A DNA stretch of 64,000 nt from assembly GCF_963676815.1 (NCBI RefSeq), contig NZ_OY781365.1, positions 3,940,501-4,004,500 on the forward strand, written 5' to 3'. The translations under genes and the position numbers were made by a program. Below are positions 53,719-63,078 of the stretch, in pieces. The notes below the pieces were generated by a model. That model had not been told where the DNA came from. It made no database searches and saw only the letters and a list, made by a program, of their open reading frames with translations. The first letter of the stretch is position 1. Every line of letters begins with the position of its first letter. The stretch comes from an uncultured Draconibacterium sp. GTDB taxonomy: Bacteria > Bacteroidota > Bacteroidia > Bacteroidales > Prolixibacteraceae.

Positions 53719-54801
53719 ATGCAAGTAGCTAAAAACCGTAAAATAATACATGTTGATATGGACGCTTTTTTTGCGTCGGTAGAACAACTGGATGATCCCA
53801 GCCTGCGTGGAAAACCAATAGCTGTTGGTGGTACCAGCGACAGAGGTGTGGTTGCTGCTGCCAGTTACGAAGCCCGGAAATTCGGTGTGCGCTCGGCAAT
53901 GTCGTCGAAAGTTGCCAAACGTAAATGTCCGCATCTCATTTTTGTAAAACATCGGTTTGATCGGTATAAAGAGATTTCATCGCAAATCAGAAGTATTTTT
54001 CTGGAGTATACCGATTTGGTTGAACCATTATCGCTCGATGAGGCGTATCTCGATGTTACATACGCCAAAAAGGGCTTACCGTCGGCTACCTTAATTGCCA
54101 AAGAAATTCGGCAGCGTATTTTTGAAGAAACCGGGCTAACAGCTTCGGCCGGAGTTTCTTATAATAAATTTTTGGCAAAGGTGGCTTCGGATGTAAATAA
54201 ACCCAACGGGATGTTTGTGGTTACTCCTGCTAAGGCACAGCATTTTATTGATGAACTGGAGATTCGAAAGTTTTTTGGAATTGGGAAAGTAAGCGCCAAA
54301 AAGCTTAACGACATTGGCGTAAGGTATGGCCGCGATTTAAAGTTGGTTGACAGGCTTGAGCTTACCCGGATGTTTGGAAAAGCAGGTAATTACTATTACG
54401 ATATTTGTAGAGGTATTGATAACCGCGAAGTGCAACCGTCGCGCGAAAGGAAATCGGTTGGAGCAGAGAATACTTTTTCGCATGATCTGTTTTTGGATGA
54501 TGAACTGAAAAAGCAACTTTTAATAATTGCCGAAAAGGTTTGGGAGCGGGCAGATCGCTCAACAATTAAAGCCAAAACTGTAACGCTAAAATTTAAATAT
54601 GCAGATTTTGAGCAACATACTCGCAGTAAAACCATTGAACCCTACATCAATTCAAAAGATAAATTTATTACCGAAAGCCTGAAGCTAATGAAATCGGAAG
54701 GTGGTTTTGTAAAAGGCATCCGGTTGTTGGGCTTAACACTGTCTAATTTTTTATTTAAAGAAGATGAAAATGATGCGGTGCAATTGGTAATTGAATTTTA
54801 A
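53719..54801 (+). CDS. dinB: DNA polymerase IV (Y family)
   Basis: 360 residues from ATG 53719, preceded by GGGAG at a suitable distance; an in-frame GTG at 53710 is an alternative. Palm and finger motifs: IIHVDMDAFFASVEQLDDP, VVAAASYEARKFGVRSAMSS, LSLDEAYLDV with the catalytic Asp-Glu, ASAGVSYNKFLAKVASD. A helix-hairpin-helix thumb (FGIGKVSAKKLNDIG) and little-finger domain follow. It does translesion synthesis. I see no clear C-terminal beta-clamp motif beyond DAVQLVIEF, which contains the usual Q-L-hydrophobic pattern. Confidence 0.96.
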   Translation: MQVAKNRKIIHVDMDAFFASVEQLDDPSLRGKPIAVGGTSDRGVVAAASYEARKFGVRSAMSSKVAKRKCPHLIFVKHRFDRYKEISSQIRSIFLEYTDLVEPLSLDEAYLDVTYAKKGLPSATLIAKEIRQRIFEETGLTASAGVSYNKFLAKVASDVNKPNGMFVVTPAKAQHFIDELEIRKFFGIGKVSAKKLNDIGVRYGRDLKLVDRLELTRMFGKAGNYYYDICRGIDNREVQPSRERKSVGAENTFSHDLFLDDELKKQLLIIAEKVWERADRSTIKAKTVTLKFKYADFEQHTRSKTIEPYINSKDKFITESLKLMKSEGGFVKGIRLLGLTLSNFLFKEDENDAVQLVIEF

Positions 54802-54804
54802 TTA

Positions 54805-54829
54805 CCGACACGCAAAAACTGTTTGTCGG
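54805..54829 (+). terminator. Possible terminator after dinB
   Basis: CCGACA and TGTCGG pair across a 13-base loop, directly after the dinB stop, followed by a T-rich but broken tail. Weak. Confidence 0.35.
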
Positions 54830-54935
54830 ATTCTATTATTTCCTTTAACTCTTGTATCTTTCCGTAAAATTATAATTATATGCAACATTCGTTGGGCGAT
54901 TATGGACCTTCGATTTGCAGACTTCCTATTTTGTT

Positions 54936-55940
54936 ATGAAACGAATAAAACGCTTTTTACTAATTGTAATCTTGTTGGCAATAATTGTCTATTTGTTGGG
55001 ACCTAAACCACCTAAACCCGAGCTCAATAAAGATTTACCGTCACTATCGGCAAGTGTTGCCAATATCGAGACTTTTGTGGAACGTAAAGAAGCCGCTTTT
55101 TCAATTAAACCGGATAACGAATCGCGCATAATATGGGCTAATGATTCGGTGAAAGAACGTACAGATTACTGTGTGTTGTATCTGCACGGGTTTTCAGCAT
55201 CGTGGTACGAAGGGCATCCTGCCCACGAAAGGTTTGCACAACATTTTGGCTACAACTTGTACATTCCGCGTTTGCACGATCACGGTTTGGTTACCGAAGA
55301 CCCGTTAATAGATATGACTCCCGATAAATTATATAAATCGGCGAAAGAGGCACTAATGGTGGCGCGCAGTCTGGGACGGAAAGTGGTCATTATGAGTACT
55401 TCTACCGGTGGCACACTTGGGCTTAAATTAGCTGCCGATTTCCCGGAGTATGTGGATGGATTAATTATGTATTCGCCAAATATTAAGGTAAATAACAGTG
55501 CCATGTTTTTGTTATCGAAACCATGGGGACTGCAAATTGCCCGAAAAGTGATGGATGGAAAATACCGGGTAACCAACGATGATTTTGAATCGGAAGATTG
55601 TAAATACTGGAACTGCAAATACCGGGTTGAGGCCTTGGTGTATTTACAGCAATTGGTTGAGGCAAGCATGACAAAAGAAACTTTTAACAGGGTAACGGTG
55701 CCGGTTTTTCTTGGGTATTACTATAAGGATGAAGAGCACCAGGATGAAACAGTACGTGTTGATGCCATGATAGATATGTTTGACGAGTTAGGAACATTGC
55801 CAAACCAGAAAGTAAAAAAGGCATTTCCCAAAGCCGGCGATCACGTAATTGGATGCGAACTTACATCGGGAAGTGTTGATGAAGTTATAACAGAAACCAT
55901 TCGTTTTGGAGAAGGAATTATGGGACTGGAACGCAGATAA
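54936..55940 (+). CDS. Membrane-anchored alpha/beta hydrolase (S33/lipase-like)
   Basis: 334 residues from ATG 54936. A signal anchor (RFLLIVILLAIIVYLLG) opens the protein. The hydrolase core has oxyanion motif VLYLHGFSASWYEGHPAHER, nucleophile elbow IMSTSTGGTLGLKLA, and a late His in KAGDHVIGCE. The acid is probably Asp in GYYYKDEEHQDE. Family members include monoglyceride lipases and thioesterase-like enzymes. No operon partner; downstream genes are convergent. Confidence 0.85.
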   Translation: MKRIKRFLLIVILLAIIVYLLGPKPPKPELNKDLPSLSASVANIETFVERKEAAFSIKPDNESRIIWANDSVKERTDYCVLYLHGFSASWYEGHPAHERFAQHFGYNLYIPRLHDHGLVTEDPLIDMTPDKLYKSAKEALMVARSLGRKVVIMSTSTGGTLGLKLAADFPEYVDGLIMYSPNIKVNNSAMFLLSKPWGLQIARKVMDGKYRVTNDDFESEDCKYWNCKYRVEALVYLQQLVEASMTKETFNRVTVPVFLGYYYKDEEHQDETVRVDAMIDMFDELGTLPNQKVKKAFPKAGDHVIGCELTSGSVDEVITETIRFGEGIMGLERR

Positions 55941-56015
55941 CGCCGGTTATTTGAATTCTCACAGGTAAAATTGATCTGTAGTTCTCCGTTAAATAAGTGT
56001 TCTCAGCATTTGGTT

Positions 56016-56747
56016 CTACTGAATTAGAGCCGCAGCCTCGTCGTCTAAAAACCAGGTTAAAGTGCCATTTGCAGGCGAAATGTAATAGGCTGGTAATAAC
56101 TGTGCTGCATCGTTGTCATTCATAATTTCCGATACCCGCAAAGCTTTTTTCGACCCGGTGACCAGGAAAAAAACCTGGTTGGCATTATTTAGTACATTCC
56201 CTGTTATTGTTACGCGTTTTTGGCCGGTAAGCGGATGCACAGCTACCGCACAGTTTTGTTCATATTCAAAAAGCTCCAACTGATCAGGAAAAATAGAAGC
56301 AGTGTGTCCGTCATCGCCAAGTCCAAGAATAATCAAGTCGAAAACAGGATCCTTTCCCCTCGAATTTAAAGTTTTTTCCATTTCTTCTGAATAGCGTAAT
56401 GCTTCCTGTTCCGGATCTTCTTCGCCTTTTATGCGGTGTATATTCGCTTCCGGAATTGAAATATTTGAAAGCAGGTAATCAACAGTCATTTTGTAGTTGC
56501 TTTGTTCGTCGGTTGGAGGAACACAACGTTCATCGCCCCACCATAAATGAATACGGTCCCATGGAATCTGATCGGCATATTTTTTACTGATCTTTTTAAA
56601 AAGCCCTTTCGGAGAGTTACCTCCTGAAAGTGCGATATCAAAAACTTCTTGTTTCGAGTTTTGTACCATCTTTATAATTTCCTTGGCGATGGCTTTGTAT
56701 ACATTTTTCGGTTTCGAAAAAATTTTAACCTCTGTAAAAGTTTCCAT
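56016..56747 (-). CDS. pgl: 6-phosphogluconolactonase
   Basis: 243 residues of the DevB/SOL type: FDIALSGGNSPKGLFKKI near the N-terminus, IHLWWGDERCVPPTDEQSNY, LIILGLGDDGHTASIFPD and KRVTITGNVLNNA. It hydrolyses 6-phosphogluconolactone in the oxidative pentose phosphate pathway. It lies 45 bases downstream of zwf, the enzyme making its substrate. No gnd gene is in the window. Confidence 0.95.
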   Translation of the reverse strand: METFTEVKIFSKPKNVYKAIAKEIIKMVQNSKQEVFDIALSGGNSPKGLFKKISKKYADQIPWDRIHLWWGDERCVPPTDEQSNYKMTVDYLLSNISIPEANIHRIKGEEDPEQEALRYSEEMEKTLNSRGKDPVFDLIILGLGDDGHTASIFPDQLELFEYEQNCAVAVHPLTGQKRVTITGNVLNNANQVFFLVTGSKKALRVSEIMNDNDAAQLLPAYYISPANGTLTWFLDDEAAALIQ

Positions 56748-56792
56748 GTCAGTAAGTTTAAAGCTTAAGTTTTATACTATGCAATATGCAGA

Positions 56793-58286
56793 TTAAAGTT
56801 CACAATACAAGCCATCGTTGCTTAAATTTTTGCAAGGATAGCGCCAATCTCCATTGGCAATCAGCTTGTCCGAATCTTCGGGTCCCCAACTTCCGGCCGG
56901 ATAGCCATAAATCGGAATTTCCGGATTTGTTTCCCACGCATTTATAATGGGCTGAACAAATTCCCAGGCTGCTTCAACGGCATCGCCACGAGAATATAAT
57001 GTAGCATCGCCCTGCATGCAATCGAGTAAAAGTCGCTCGTATGCCGCCGGTACTTTTTTATCGGCCAAATCAGAGTAGTGAAAGTCCATATTAACGGTTT
57101 GCACTTTAAATCCGGCTCCCGGCGTTTTCATACCAAACTTAAGCAGAATTCCCTCATCTGGCTGAATGCGTATAATAAGCTGGTTGTTACCTCCTGAATT
57201 TTCGTCGCCAAATAAATGGTGTGGTACTTTTCGGAAATGGATAACAATTTCGGTAACGCGCGTAGGTAGTTTTTTCCCGGTGCGTATGTAAAACGGTACT
57301 CCTGCCCAGCGCCAGTTGTCAATAAAGAATTTAAGTGCTACAAAGGTTTCAGTCCGCGAGAACTTCGCCACTCCGGGCTCTTCGCGGTATCCGGCTACTT
57401 TTTTACCTCCAATTGTTGAAGCGGTATATTGGCCGCGAATAACGTAACGCGACACCTCATTTTCTTTAATAGGGCGAATCGACTGAAAAACTTTCAATGT
57501 TTCATTTCTTATGGCGTCGGCCTCAACCACTACCGGAGGTTCCATTGCAACAAAACCAGCCACTTGTAGCAGGTGGTTTTGTAACATGTCGCGCATAGCT
57601 CCTGAATTGTCATAATATCCACCGCGGCCTTCTACTCCAAGGCTTTCGGCCGATGTTATTTCCACGCGCTCAATGTATCTCCGGTTCCACAGCGGTTCAA
57701 AAATACCGTTAGAAAAACGTGTTACCAGCATGTTCTGAACAGTCTCTTTTCCCAGGTAATGATCGATACGGTATATCTGTTCTTCCTCGAAATAATTTAG
57801 CAACTGTTGGTTTAATTCTTTTGCCGATTTTAAATCGGTTCCAAAAGGTTTTTCAACAATTAGCCGCCTGAAATTATTATCTGATTTTGACAGGCCATTA
57901 AGGCAAAGCAATTTTGGAATTACCGGATATAGCGATGGGGGAGTTGATAAATAGAATACGTAATTCTGCTCAATTTTCATTGAGCCGGAGAGTACATCAA
58001 GCCGTTCTTTTAACGGAATAAAATCGTTGGCTTCGTTGTTCTGAACCGGTTGGTAAAACAAAAGTTTTTTAAACTCCTCACGGTTTTTGTCGTCGGGAAT
58101 AAATTCGTCGGCGCGATTTCTAAAATCATCGTCTGACAATTCTGAGCGGGAAGCTCCAAGCACTGCAAACTTTTCAGGCAACAAATCTTGCTTGTAAAGT
58201 TCGAAAAGTGCGGGAATTAATTTCCGTTTTGTCAGGTCGCCCGATGCGCCGAATATGATGAGTATTTGATCTTCTGCTTTCTTCAT
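56793..58286 (-). CDS. zwf: Glucose-6-phosphate 1-dehydrogenase
   Basis: 497 residues. NAD(P) motif ILIIFGASGDLTKRKLIPAL, substrate motif RIDHYLGKETVQNMLVTRFS with the catalytic His, and GVPFYIRTGKKLPTRVTEI are family marks. It gives NADPH and starts the oxidative pentose phosphate pathway. The start is nine bases after the phosphopantetheinyl transferase stop, so it belongs to the long minus-strand operon that begins at mutY. Confidence 0.97.
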   Translation of the reverse strand: MKKAEDQILIIFGASGDLTKRKLIPALFELYKQDLLPEKFAVLGASRSELSDDDFRNRADEFIPDDKNREEFKKLLFYQPVQNNEANDFIPLKERLDVLSGSMKIEQNYVFYLSTPPSLYPVIPKLLCLNGLSKSDNNFRRLIVEKPFGTDLKSAKELNQQLLNYFEEEQIYRIDHYLGKETVQNMLVTRFSNGIFEPLWNRRYIERVEITSAESLGVEGRGGYYDNSGAMRDMLQNHLLQVAGFVAMEPPVVVEADAIRNETLKVFQSIRPIKENEVSRYVIRGQYTASTIGGKKVAGYREEPGVAKFSRTETFVALKFFIDNWRWAGVPFYIRTGKKLPTRVTEIVIHFRKVPHHLFGDENSGGNNQLIIRIQPDEGILLKFGMKTPGAGFKVQTVNMDFHYSDLADKKVPAAYERLLLDCMQGDATLYSRGDAVEAAWEFVQPIINAWETNPEIPIYGYPAGSWGPEDSDKLIANGDWRYPCKNLSNDGLYCEL

Positions 58287-58295
58287 GGTTAAATT

Positions 58296-58931
58296 TTAAT
58301 CTTGAACGCAATAAACAAGAATATTGTTTTTGATTAGGCGAAAAAACAGCTTGTAGTGAAATATTTGCAAGTTGTGATTCAAACTTCCACTGAAATGGTG
58401 TTGTGACTGGTAGTCAAATAGTCCGATATTAATTTGCTCATTAAACTGTATGCCTTGAATTCCGCAGCATTTGTAGATGGCTTCTTTTGCCGACCAAAGC
58501 AATATTTTTACCAATTGCGGATTCTTACTTTTTTCAATAAAATCTATTTCTGCACTATTTGCAAATCGCGGAACTACACGGTCAATATTACGGTTCTGTT
58601 GTTCAATGTCAATTCCAATTTTTTTGTGGGATAATATTATGGCTACCAGGTTGTCTGAATGCGTAATACTAATGTTTAAATCCGTAGCTTTTAACGATGG
58701 TTTTCCGTTGCATTTGTCATAGATAATCTCGGGATATTGAGGCAGCAGCTTTTGAAGTAATAAACGGCTTGCCATAAATTCTTTTCTACGTTTTTCGGCC
58801 GTAAAACCTGCTAATCGTGCAGTGTCGGTTGGGTTTAGCTGGCACACCTTTAATAAATCGTCTGCTGTTTCACTTAATTCCCACAAACCAATGGTGCCAT
58901 CCGGGATAGTTATTTTTTCAATTAGTGGCAT
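58296..58931 (-). CDS. 4'-phosphopantetheinyl transferase
   Basis: 211 residues of the Sfp/Gsp type. Magnesium and catalytic motifs are HKKIGIDIEQQNR (about 105-117) and LLWSAKEAIYKCCG (about 144-157); RKEFMASRLLLQKL and LNISITHSDN are also typical. It attaches the pantetheine arm to acyl or peptidyl carrier proteins. Its start overlaps the gldD stop by one base (TAATG). Confidence 0.93.
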   Translation of the reverse strand: MPLIEKITIPDGTIGLWELSETADDLLKVCQLNPTDTARLAGFTAEKRRKEFMASRLLLQKLLPQYPEIIYDKCNGKPSLKATDLNISITHSDNLVAIILSHKKIGIDIEQQNRNIDRVVPRFANSAEIDFIEKSKNPQLVKILLWSAKEAIYKCCGIQGIQFNEQINIGLFDYQSQHHFSGSLNHNLQIFHYKLFFRLIKNNILVYCVQD

Positions 58932-59533
58932 TATTTCCAGCTAGTGGTTTCAATCAGGTGGATAATATCCGGTTCAATAAAATTGATTACGGGACGCAGC
59001 GAGTCGATATCAGGAACCTCGCGAATGTAGAATGCTCCACGCAAAAAATGCCGGGTACTGTCGGTTAAAAAAAACTGCATGGGCGACGCAGCATTTCCTT
59101 CAATGGCATAAATGGTTCCGTACACTTTGTGCTTCGGATTTAGAAATAAACGTTCGTCAATTGCATCAGCTTTTATGGAGTGTTTATAAGCCAGGGTGCG
59201 CGTTTCTTCCATTAATTCTCCCAGTAGTTGATTATCGTCGTTCTGGCTGTTTAAGTCGTAATACGAAATATGAATTTCTACTTTATTCTCAGGCACCTCA
59301 ACATTTATCCAATACGGTTCATCGCTGTTTCTGGTGTCTTTTTCAATTTTTGCATAATCAGGTATTTCAAAACTATACGGAAAAGAGCGATCAAGTTTTG
59401 AATAACTTTTTTCAGGAAAATCTATGCGGTAGTAACCTCTTGGTTTTGGCGTGTAATCTTCCTTGCAGGCAAATAAAAACAACAGGATTATTAATATATA
59501 TGCGAATCTCATTCCCCTAAATTTTAGTTTCAT
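58931..59533 (-). CDS. gldD: Gliding motility lipoprotein GldD
   Basis: 200 residues with lipoprotein signal FAYILIILLFLFAC. After it comes the GldD opening YTPKPRGYYRIDFPEKSY, and the family's FLTDSTRHFLRGAFYIR segment. GldD is needed for gliding and for type IX secretion in Flavobacterium; in Bacteroidota generally it is part of that machinery. ATG 59533 touches the gldE stop (TAAATG); ATG 59512 is an alternative giving a shorter signal. Confidence 0.93.
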   Translation of the reverse strand: MKLKFRGMRFAYILIILLFLFACKEDYTPKPRGYYRIDFPEKSYSKLDRSFPYSFEIPDYAKIEKDTRNSDEPYWINVEVPENKVEIHISYYDLNSQNDDNQLLGELMEETRTLAYKHSIKADAIDERLFLNPKHKVYGTIYAIEGNAASPMQFFLTDSTRHFLRGAFYIREVPDIDSLRPVINFIEPDIIHLIETTSWK

Positions 59534-60856
59534 TTACGCATTAATAACCACCTTTATTTGTTTTATCCGGCGGTTATCAACTTCTTCAATAGTAAATGTG
59601 AACTGTTTACATTTCACTTCTTCTTTTAACGAAGGAATTTCGCCTTTTATTTCAAGGATAAGGCCGGCCAGTGTATCAGCGTCGCCTTTTACCTCGTCAA
59701 AAACAGTATCGTCGCAATTTATAATTTTATAAAAATCGCCCAGTAAAACCTTGGCATCAAACACATAAGCATTTTCGGCCAATTGGGTGAAAAAGTTTTC
59801 TTCTTCATCAAATTCGTCGGTAATGTCGCCAACAATTTCTTCCAAAATATCTTCCAGCGTTACAATTCCCGAAGTTCCGCCATATTCGTCAACCACAATG
59901 GCAATGTGTACTTTGGTTTTCTGGAATTCCTCTAAAAGCGAACTAATCTTTTTGGTGTCGGGCACATAAAATGGTGGGCGTATCAATGTTTGCCATTTAA
60001 ACGTTTTGTTTTTGTGGCTGTGTTGCAGTATATCTTTAATGTATAACAGGCCGCTGATTTCGTCAAACGAATCGATGAAAACGGGAATTCGCGAGTAGCC
60101 CGAATCGTTAATAACCTCCAGAACTTCGTCGAAATTTGCTTTTATATCAATGGAAACCACATCAACGCGCGGCGTCATAATTTCTTCCACACTTTTGTTC
60201 CCAAACTTAACAATGCCTTCCAGTATCTCTTTCTCGTCCGAAAGTTCCTGATCAGAGGTAAGTTCCAGCGCCTGCGAAATTTCATCCATCGAAATGTTCT
60301 TTTTGTGTTTCAGCAGTCGACGGTTTACAAAACTGGTCGATCCGATTAAAATGGCATTTACCGGGCGAAATAATTTTTCTAATGTTTGTAGCGGTAATGC
60401 CATAAAACGTGCAAAACGCAAAGCAAAGTGTGTGGCATAAACTTTTGGGAAAATCTCGCCAAAAAGCAGCAGGAAAAACGTGATTAGCACCACCTGGAAT
60501 ATGAATTGAAGGGTTGGCGCATTTACAAACGAAATTAGGTTGTTCGAGATGAAAGCCGTTAGAATAACAATGCCAATGTTTACAAAGTTATTGGTCACTA
60601 AAATTGTGGCCAACAACTTTTCCGGACTTTCCAGGTTGTGCAATACGCGCTCGTTGTTTTTGCCTTTGTGTCGTAACTTGTGTTTGTCGCTGGCCGACAA
60701 CGAAAAGTAAGCCACTTCGGATCCGCTTATCAGTGCCGACGTAAATAGTAAAAACAATACGATAATAATTGAAATTATTATTCCAGTAGTAATAGGGTGT
60801 AGTTGAATTTGCCACGAGCCAAGAGCGGCTATACTTAAAAGCGGTTCTGTTTCCAA
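59534..60856 (-). CDS. gldE: GldE, CorC/HlyC-type CBS-domain membrane protein
   Basis: 440 residues. DUF21/CNNM transmembrane domain (about 20-205; GSEVAYFSLSASDKHKLRHK), paired CBS domains (about 220-345; VEEIMTPRVDVVSIDIKANF, VHIAIVVDEYGGTSGIVTLE) and a CorC_HlyC domain at the end. The CorC group includes ion transporters. The position directly before gldD identifies it as GldE, which supports GldD function. Confidence 0.93.
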   Translation of the reverse strand: METEPLLSIAALGSWQIQLHPITTGIIISIIIVLFLLFTSALISGSEVAYFSLSASDKHKLRHKGKNNERVLHNLESPEKLLATILVTNNFVNIGIVILTAFISNNLISFVNAPTLQFIFQVVLITFFLLLFGEIFPKVYATHFALRFARFMALPLQTLEKLFRPVNAILIGSTSFVNRRLLKHKKNISMDEISQALELTSDQELSDEKEILEGIVKFGNKSVEEIMTPRVDVVSIDIKANFDEVLEVINDSGYSRIPVFIDSFDEISGLLYIKDILQHSHKNKTFKWQTLIRPPFYVPDTKKISSLLEEFQKTKVHIAIVVDEYGGTSGIVTLEDILEEIVGDITDEFDEEENFFTQLAENAYVFDAKVLLGDFYKIINCDDTVFDEVKGDADTLAGLILEIKGEIPSLKEEVKCKQFTFTIEEVDNRRIKQIKVVINA

Positions 60857-60871
60857 ATTTAAACGTTTTGG

Positions 60872-61321
60872 TTAGAATGGAAGATCTTCGTCTCCCTCCG
60901 GTTCTTCAATGTCGGGTTGCGAAACCTGCGGAGTGGATATTGAGCCTGCGTTTTGTGTAGCTCCTCCTTGATCTGGTGATCCCTGATTGTCACCGCGGTT
61001 TCCGAGCATGGTCATTTGGTCGCCATAAATCTCAGTAATGTAACGTTTGTTGCCGTCTTTATCGTCGTACGAGCGGGTTCTTATTCTTCCCTCAATGTAT
61101 AACTGTCGGCCTTTGGTAACGTATTTTTCAGCCACTTCGGCTAATCCTCGCCACAAAACAATATTGTGCCATTCGGTGGTTGTAACACGTTCTCCACTTT
61201 TCGAGTTATAGCTCTCAGAGGTTGCCAATGGAAAATTTGCAACTGCAACGCCCGAATCAAGATGACGTACTTCAGGATCTTTTCCTACATTTCCAACAAG
61301 AATTACTTTATTTACTGACAT
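60872..61321 (-). CDS. ssb: Single-stranded DNA-binding protein
   Basis: 149 residues. OB-fold residues 1-108 (VNKVILVGNVGKDPEVRHLD, TEWHNIVLWRGLAEVAEKYV, GRQLYIEGRIRTRSYDDKDG) and a Gly/Gln-rich linker leading to the acidic tip EGDEDLPF, which recruits repair and replication partners. It lies between mutY and gldE. Confidence 0.97.
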   Translation of the reverse strand: MSVNKVILVGNVGKDPEVRHLDSGVAVANFPLATSESYNSKSGERVTTTEWHNIVLWRGLAEVAEKYVTKGRQLYIEGRIRTRSYDDKDGNKRYITEIYGDQMTMLGNRGDNQGSPDQGGATQNAGSISTPQVSQPDIEEPEGDEDLPF

Positions 61322-61389
61322 AATTTTAAATTTATATGGTTAACATTTTCAACTCGTTACTGCGCTGATGTTATGCACCGGTTTTTTAT

Positions 61390-62439
61390 TTATTGTCCCA
61401 ATCCTGTTTCTTGCAAAAACTGTTCAACCAATCGGGATACAGCAAATTTAGAAATATCTTTTTTATTTACCCGTATAAGCGGCGATGGATTATTAAAATT
61501 GGGCTGAACTTCAAGATATATCAACTTTGCGTGAATAATCTGGTGACTTAAAATGTGTTTTTTTTGCGCACTTATAGTTTTTATATTGATCTCCGACGAT
61601 TTAAGCGGAGGATCTGCTTTTAGCAACTCCGAATCAGAAAGTGCTTTCTCGTGTTCAATAAGCGGTAATTGATAAAGGTTTTGCCATATATCGTTACCCG
61701 ATCGTTTATCCAATAAAATGGAATCTCCCATATCGTATAAATAATAGTAAAAGTAGCGGTGTCGTTGTTTGGTCTTTTTATCTTTTACCGGAAGTTGGTT
61801 TATACCATTGTTTTTAAAAGCAAAACAAGAATCTACAACAGGGCAATTCTCGCATTTTGGCGATTTAGGAACGCATTGTAGCGCACCAAATTCCATAAGC
61901 GCCTGGTTATGCATGCCCGGATTCTGATTTTGTATGAGCTCTCCAGCCATTTCCTGAAATTCCTTTTTACCTTTAGAGGAATCAATTGGTGTATCAATTC
62001 CAAAATATCTGGACAGTACTCTATATATATTACCATCTACAACAGCGTAGGGCAAATTAAATGCAATGGATGCAACAGCAGCGGCGGTATATGGCCCAAC
62101 ACCTTTTAATGCCAAAATACTTTTATAATCGTTGGGAAACTCTCCGTTATGCTGCGATGCAATAATTTTTGCAGAAGCATGCAGGTTCCGGGCGCGTGAG
62201 TAGTACCCCAGTCCCTGCCAGAGTTTTAACACCTCGTCTTCCTGTGCAAGGGCCAACTCTTTTACTGTTGGATAGCTGTTAATGAAGCGGTTAAAGTAGT
62301 TTTTTCCTTGCTCAACACGTGTTTGTTGAAGAATGATTTCCGACAGCCATATTCTATATGGATCGCTGTCTTTTCGCCACGGTAAATCACGCTTATTTAG
62401 ATTGTACCATTTGTAAATGTTTGTCAAAAAATTGTCCAT
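61390..62439 (-). CDS. mutY: A/G-specific adenine DNA glycosylase
   Basis: 349 residues. Helix-hairpin-helix ALKGVGPYTAAAVASIAF followed by catalytic Asp in VVDGNIYRVLSRYFG; the 4Fe-4S cluster loop is CVPKSPKCENCPVVDSC; a Nudix-like C-terminal domain reads 8-oxoguanine. Removes A mispaired with 8-oxoG. First gene of the minus-strand operon running to pgl. Confidence 0.97.
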   Translation of the reverse strand: MDNFLTNIYKWYNLNKRDLPWRKDSDPYRIWLSEIILQQTRVEQGKNYFNRFINSYPTVKELALAQEDEVLKLWQGLGYYSRARNLHASAKIIASQHNGEFPNDYKSILALKGVGPYTAAAVASIAFNLPYAVVDGNIYRVLSRYFGIDTPIDSSKGKKEFQEMAGELIQNQNPGMHNQALMEFGALQCVPKSPKCENCPVVDSCFAFKNNGINQLPVKDKKTKQRHRYFYYYLYDMGDSILLDKRSGNDIWQNLYQLPLIEHEKALSDSELLKADPPLKSSEINIKTISAQKKHILSHQIIHAKLIYLEVQPNFNNPSPLIRVNKKDISKFAVSRLVEQFLQETGLGQ

Positions 62440-62576
62440 TCTACGCTAAGTGGTTAAAAATCTTACAGAAAAACAAAAATAATTTATTTGAAATGCTTTC
62501 CGGTTTTATAATATTTTTTATTTTTGCATCCTCGAATAAAAACGATTAATATATTGAAAATTAAATATTTTAAGAG

Positions 62577-62861
62577 ATGACTAAGGCAGATATTGTAAAT
62601 GAAATTTCGAAAGAAACGGGAATTGAAAAGGTAACTGTACAGAAAACAGTTGAAGCTTTTATGGAAACAGTAAAAGATTCATTGGTTGATGGAAAAAATG
62701 TTTATTTAAGAGGTTTTGGTAGTTTTGTTGTTAAGAAAAGAGCAGAGAAAACTGCCCGTAATATTTCTAAAAACACAACCATTATCATTCCTGCACACAA
62801 TATTCCTTCGTTTAAACCAGCGAAAACATTTGTATCAGAAGTTAAAAATCAAGTAAAATAA
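62577..62861 (+). CDS. HU/IHF-family DNA-binding protein
   Basis: 94 residues: TKADIVNEISKETGIEKVTV, LVDGKNVYLRGFGSFVVKKR and a beta-arm region ending with IPSFKPAKTFVSEVK. This is the DNA-bending histone-like fold. Divergent from mutY; TATTTTTG at 62519-62526 is a likely -7 element for it. Followed seven bases later by a 30-residue basic protein. Confidence 0.95.
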   Translation: MTKADIVNEISKETGIEKVTVQKTVEAFMETVKDSLVDGKNVYLRGFGSFVVKKRAEKTARNISKNTTIIIPAHNIPSFKPAKTFVSEVKNQVK

Positions 62862-62868
62862 TAGAGTT

Positions 62869-62961
62869 ATGCCAAGCGGTAAAAAAAGAAAGAGACACAA
62901 GATGGCCACTCATAAGCGCAAAAAAAGATTGCGTAAAAACAGGCACAAAAAGAAAAAATAA
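62869..62961 (+). CDS. 30-residue basic protein (AURKAIP1/COX24-like)
   Basis: Read directly: PSGKKRKRHKMATHKRKKRL continuing RKNRHKKKK, ending TAA 62959-62961. Nearly all Lys, Arg and His. The KRKRHKMATHKRKKR pattern is that of the COX24/mitoribosomal mS38 C-terminal domain, and tiny proteins of this kind are found in Bacteroidota next to HU and rng, probably as ribosome components. Conserved position and spacing support it as a real gene. Confidence 0.85.
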   Translation: MPSGKKRKRHKMATHKRKKRLRKNRHKKKK

Positions 62962-62993
62962 GATTTTAGTGAATTAATTTCTTATAGTTAATG

Positions 62994-63029
62994 ATTAAAC
63001 CTAAAGCATTTTTATGCTTTAGGTTTAAT
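62994..63029 (+). terminator. Strong hairpin terminator between HU operon and rng
   Basis: A 16-bp perfect stem (ATTAAACCTAAAGCAT with its complement) with a TTTT loop. There is no long T tail, but the perfect symmetry and position argue for termination or processing. Confidence 0.75.
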
Positions 63030-63078
63030 CTGTTATAACGATTAGTATTAACCAAAAGAAGTAGATGATTTAAAGGTT

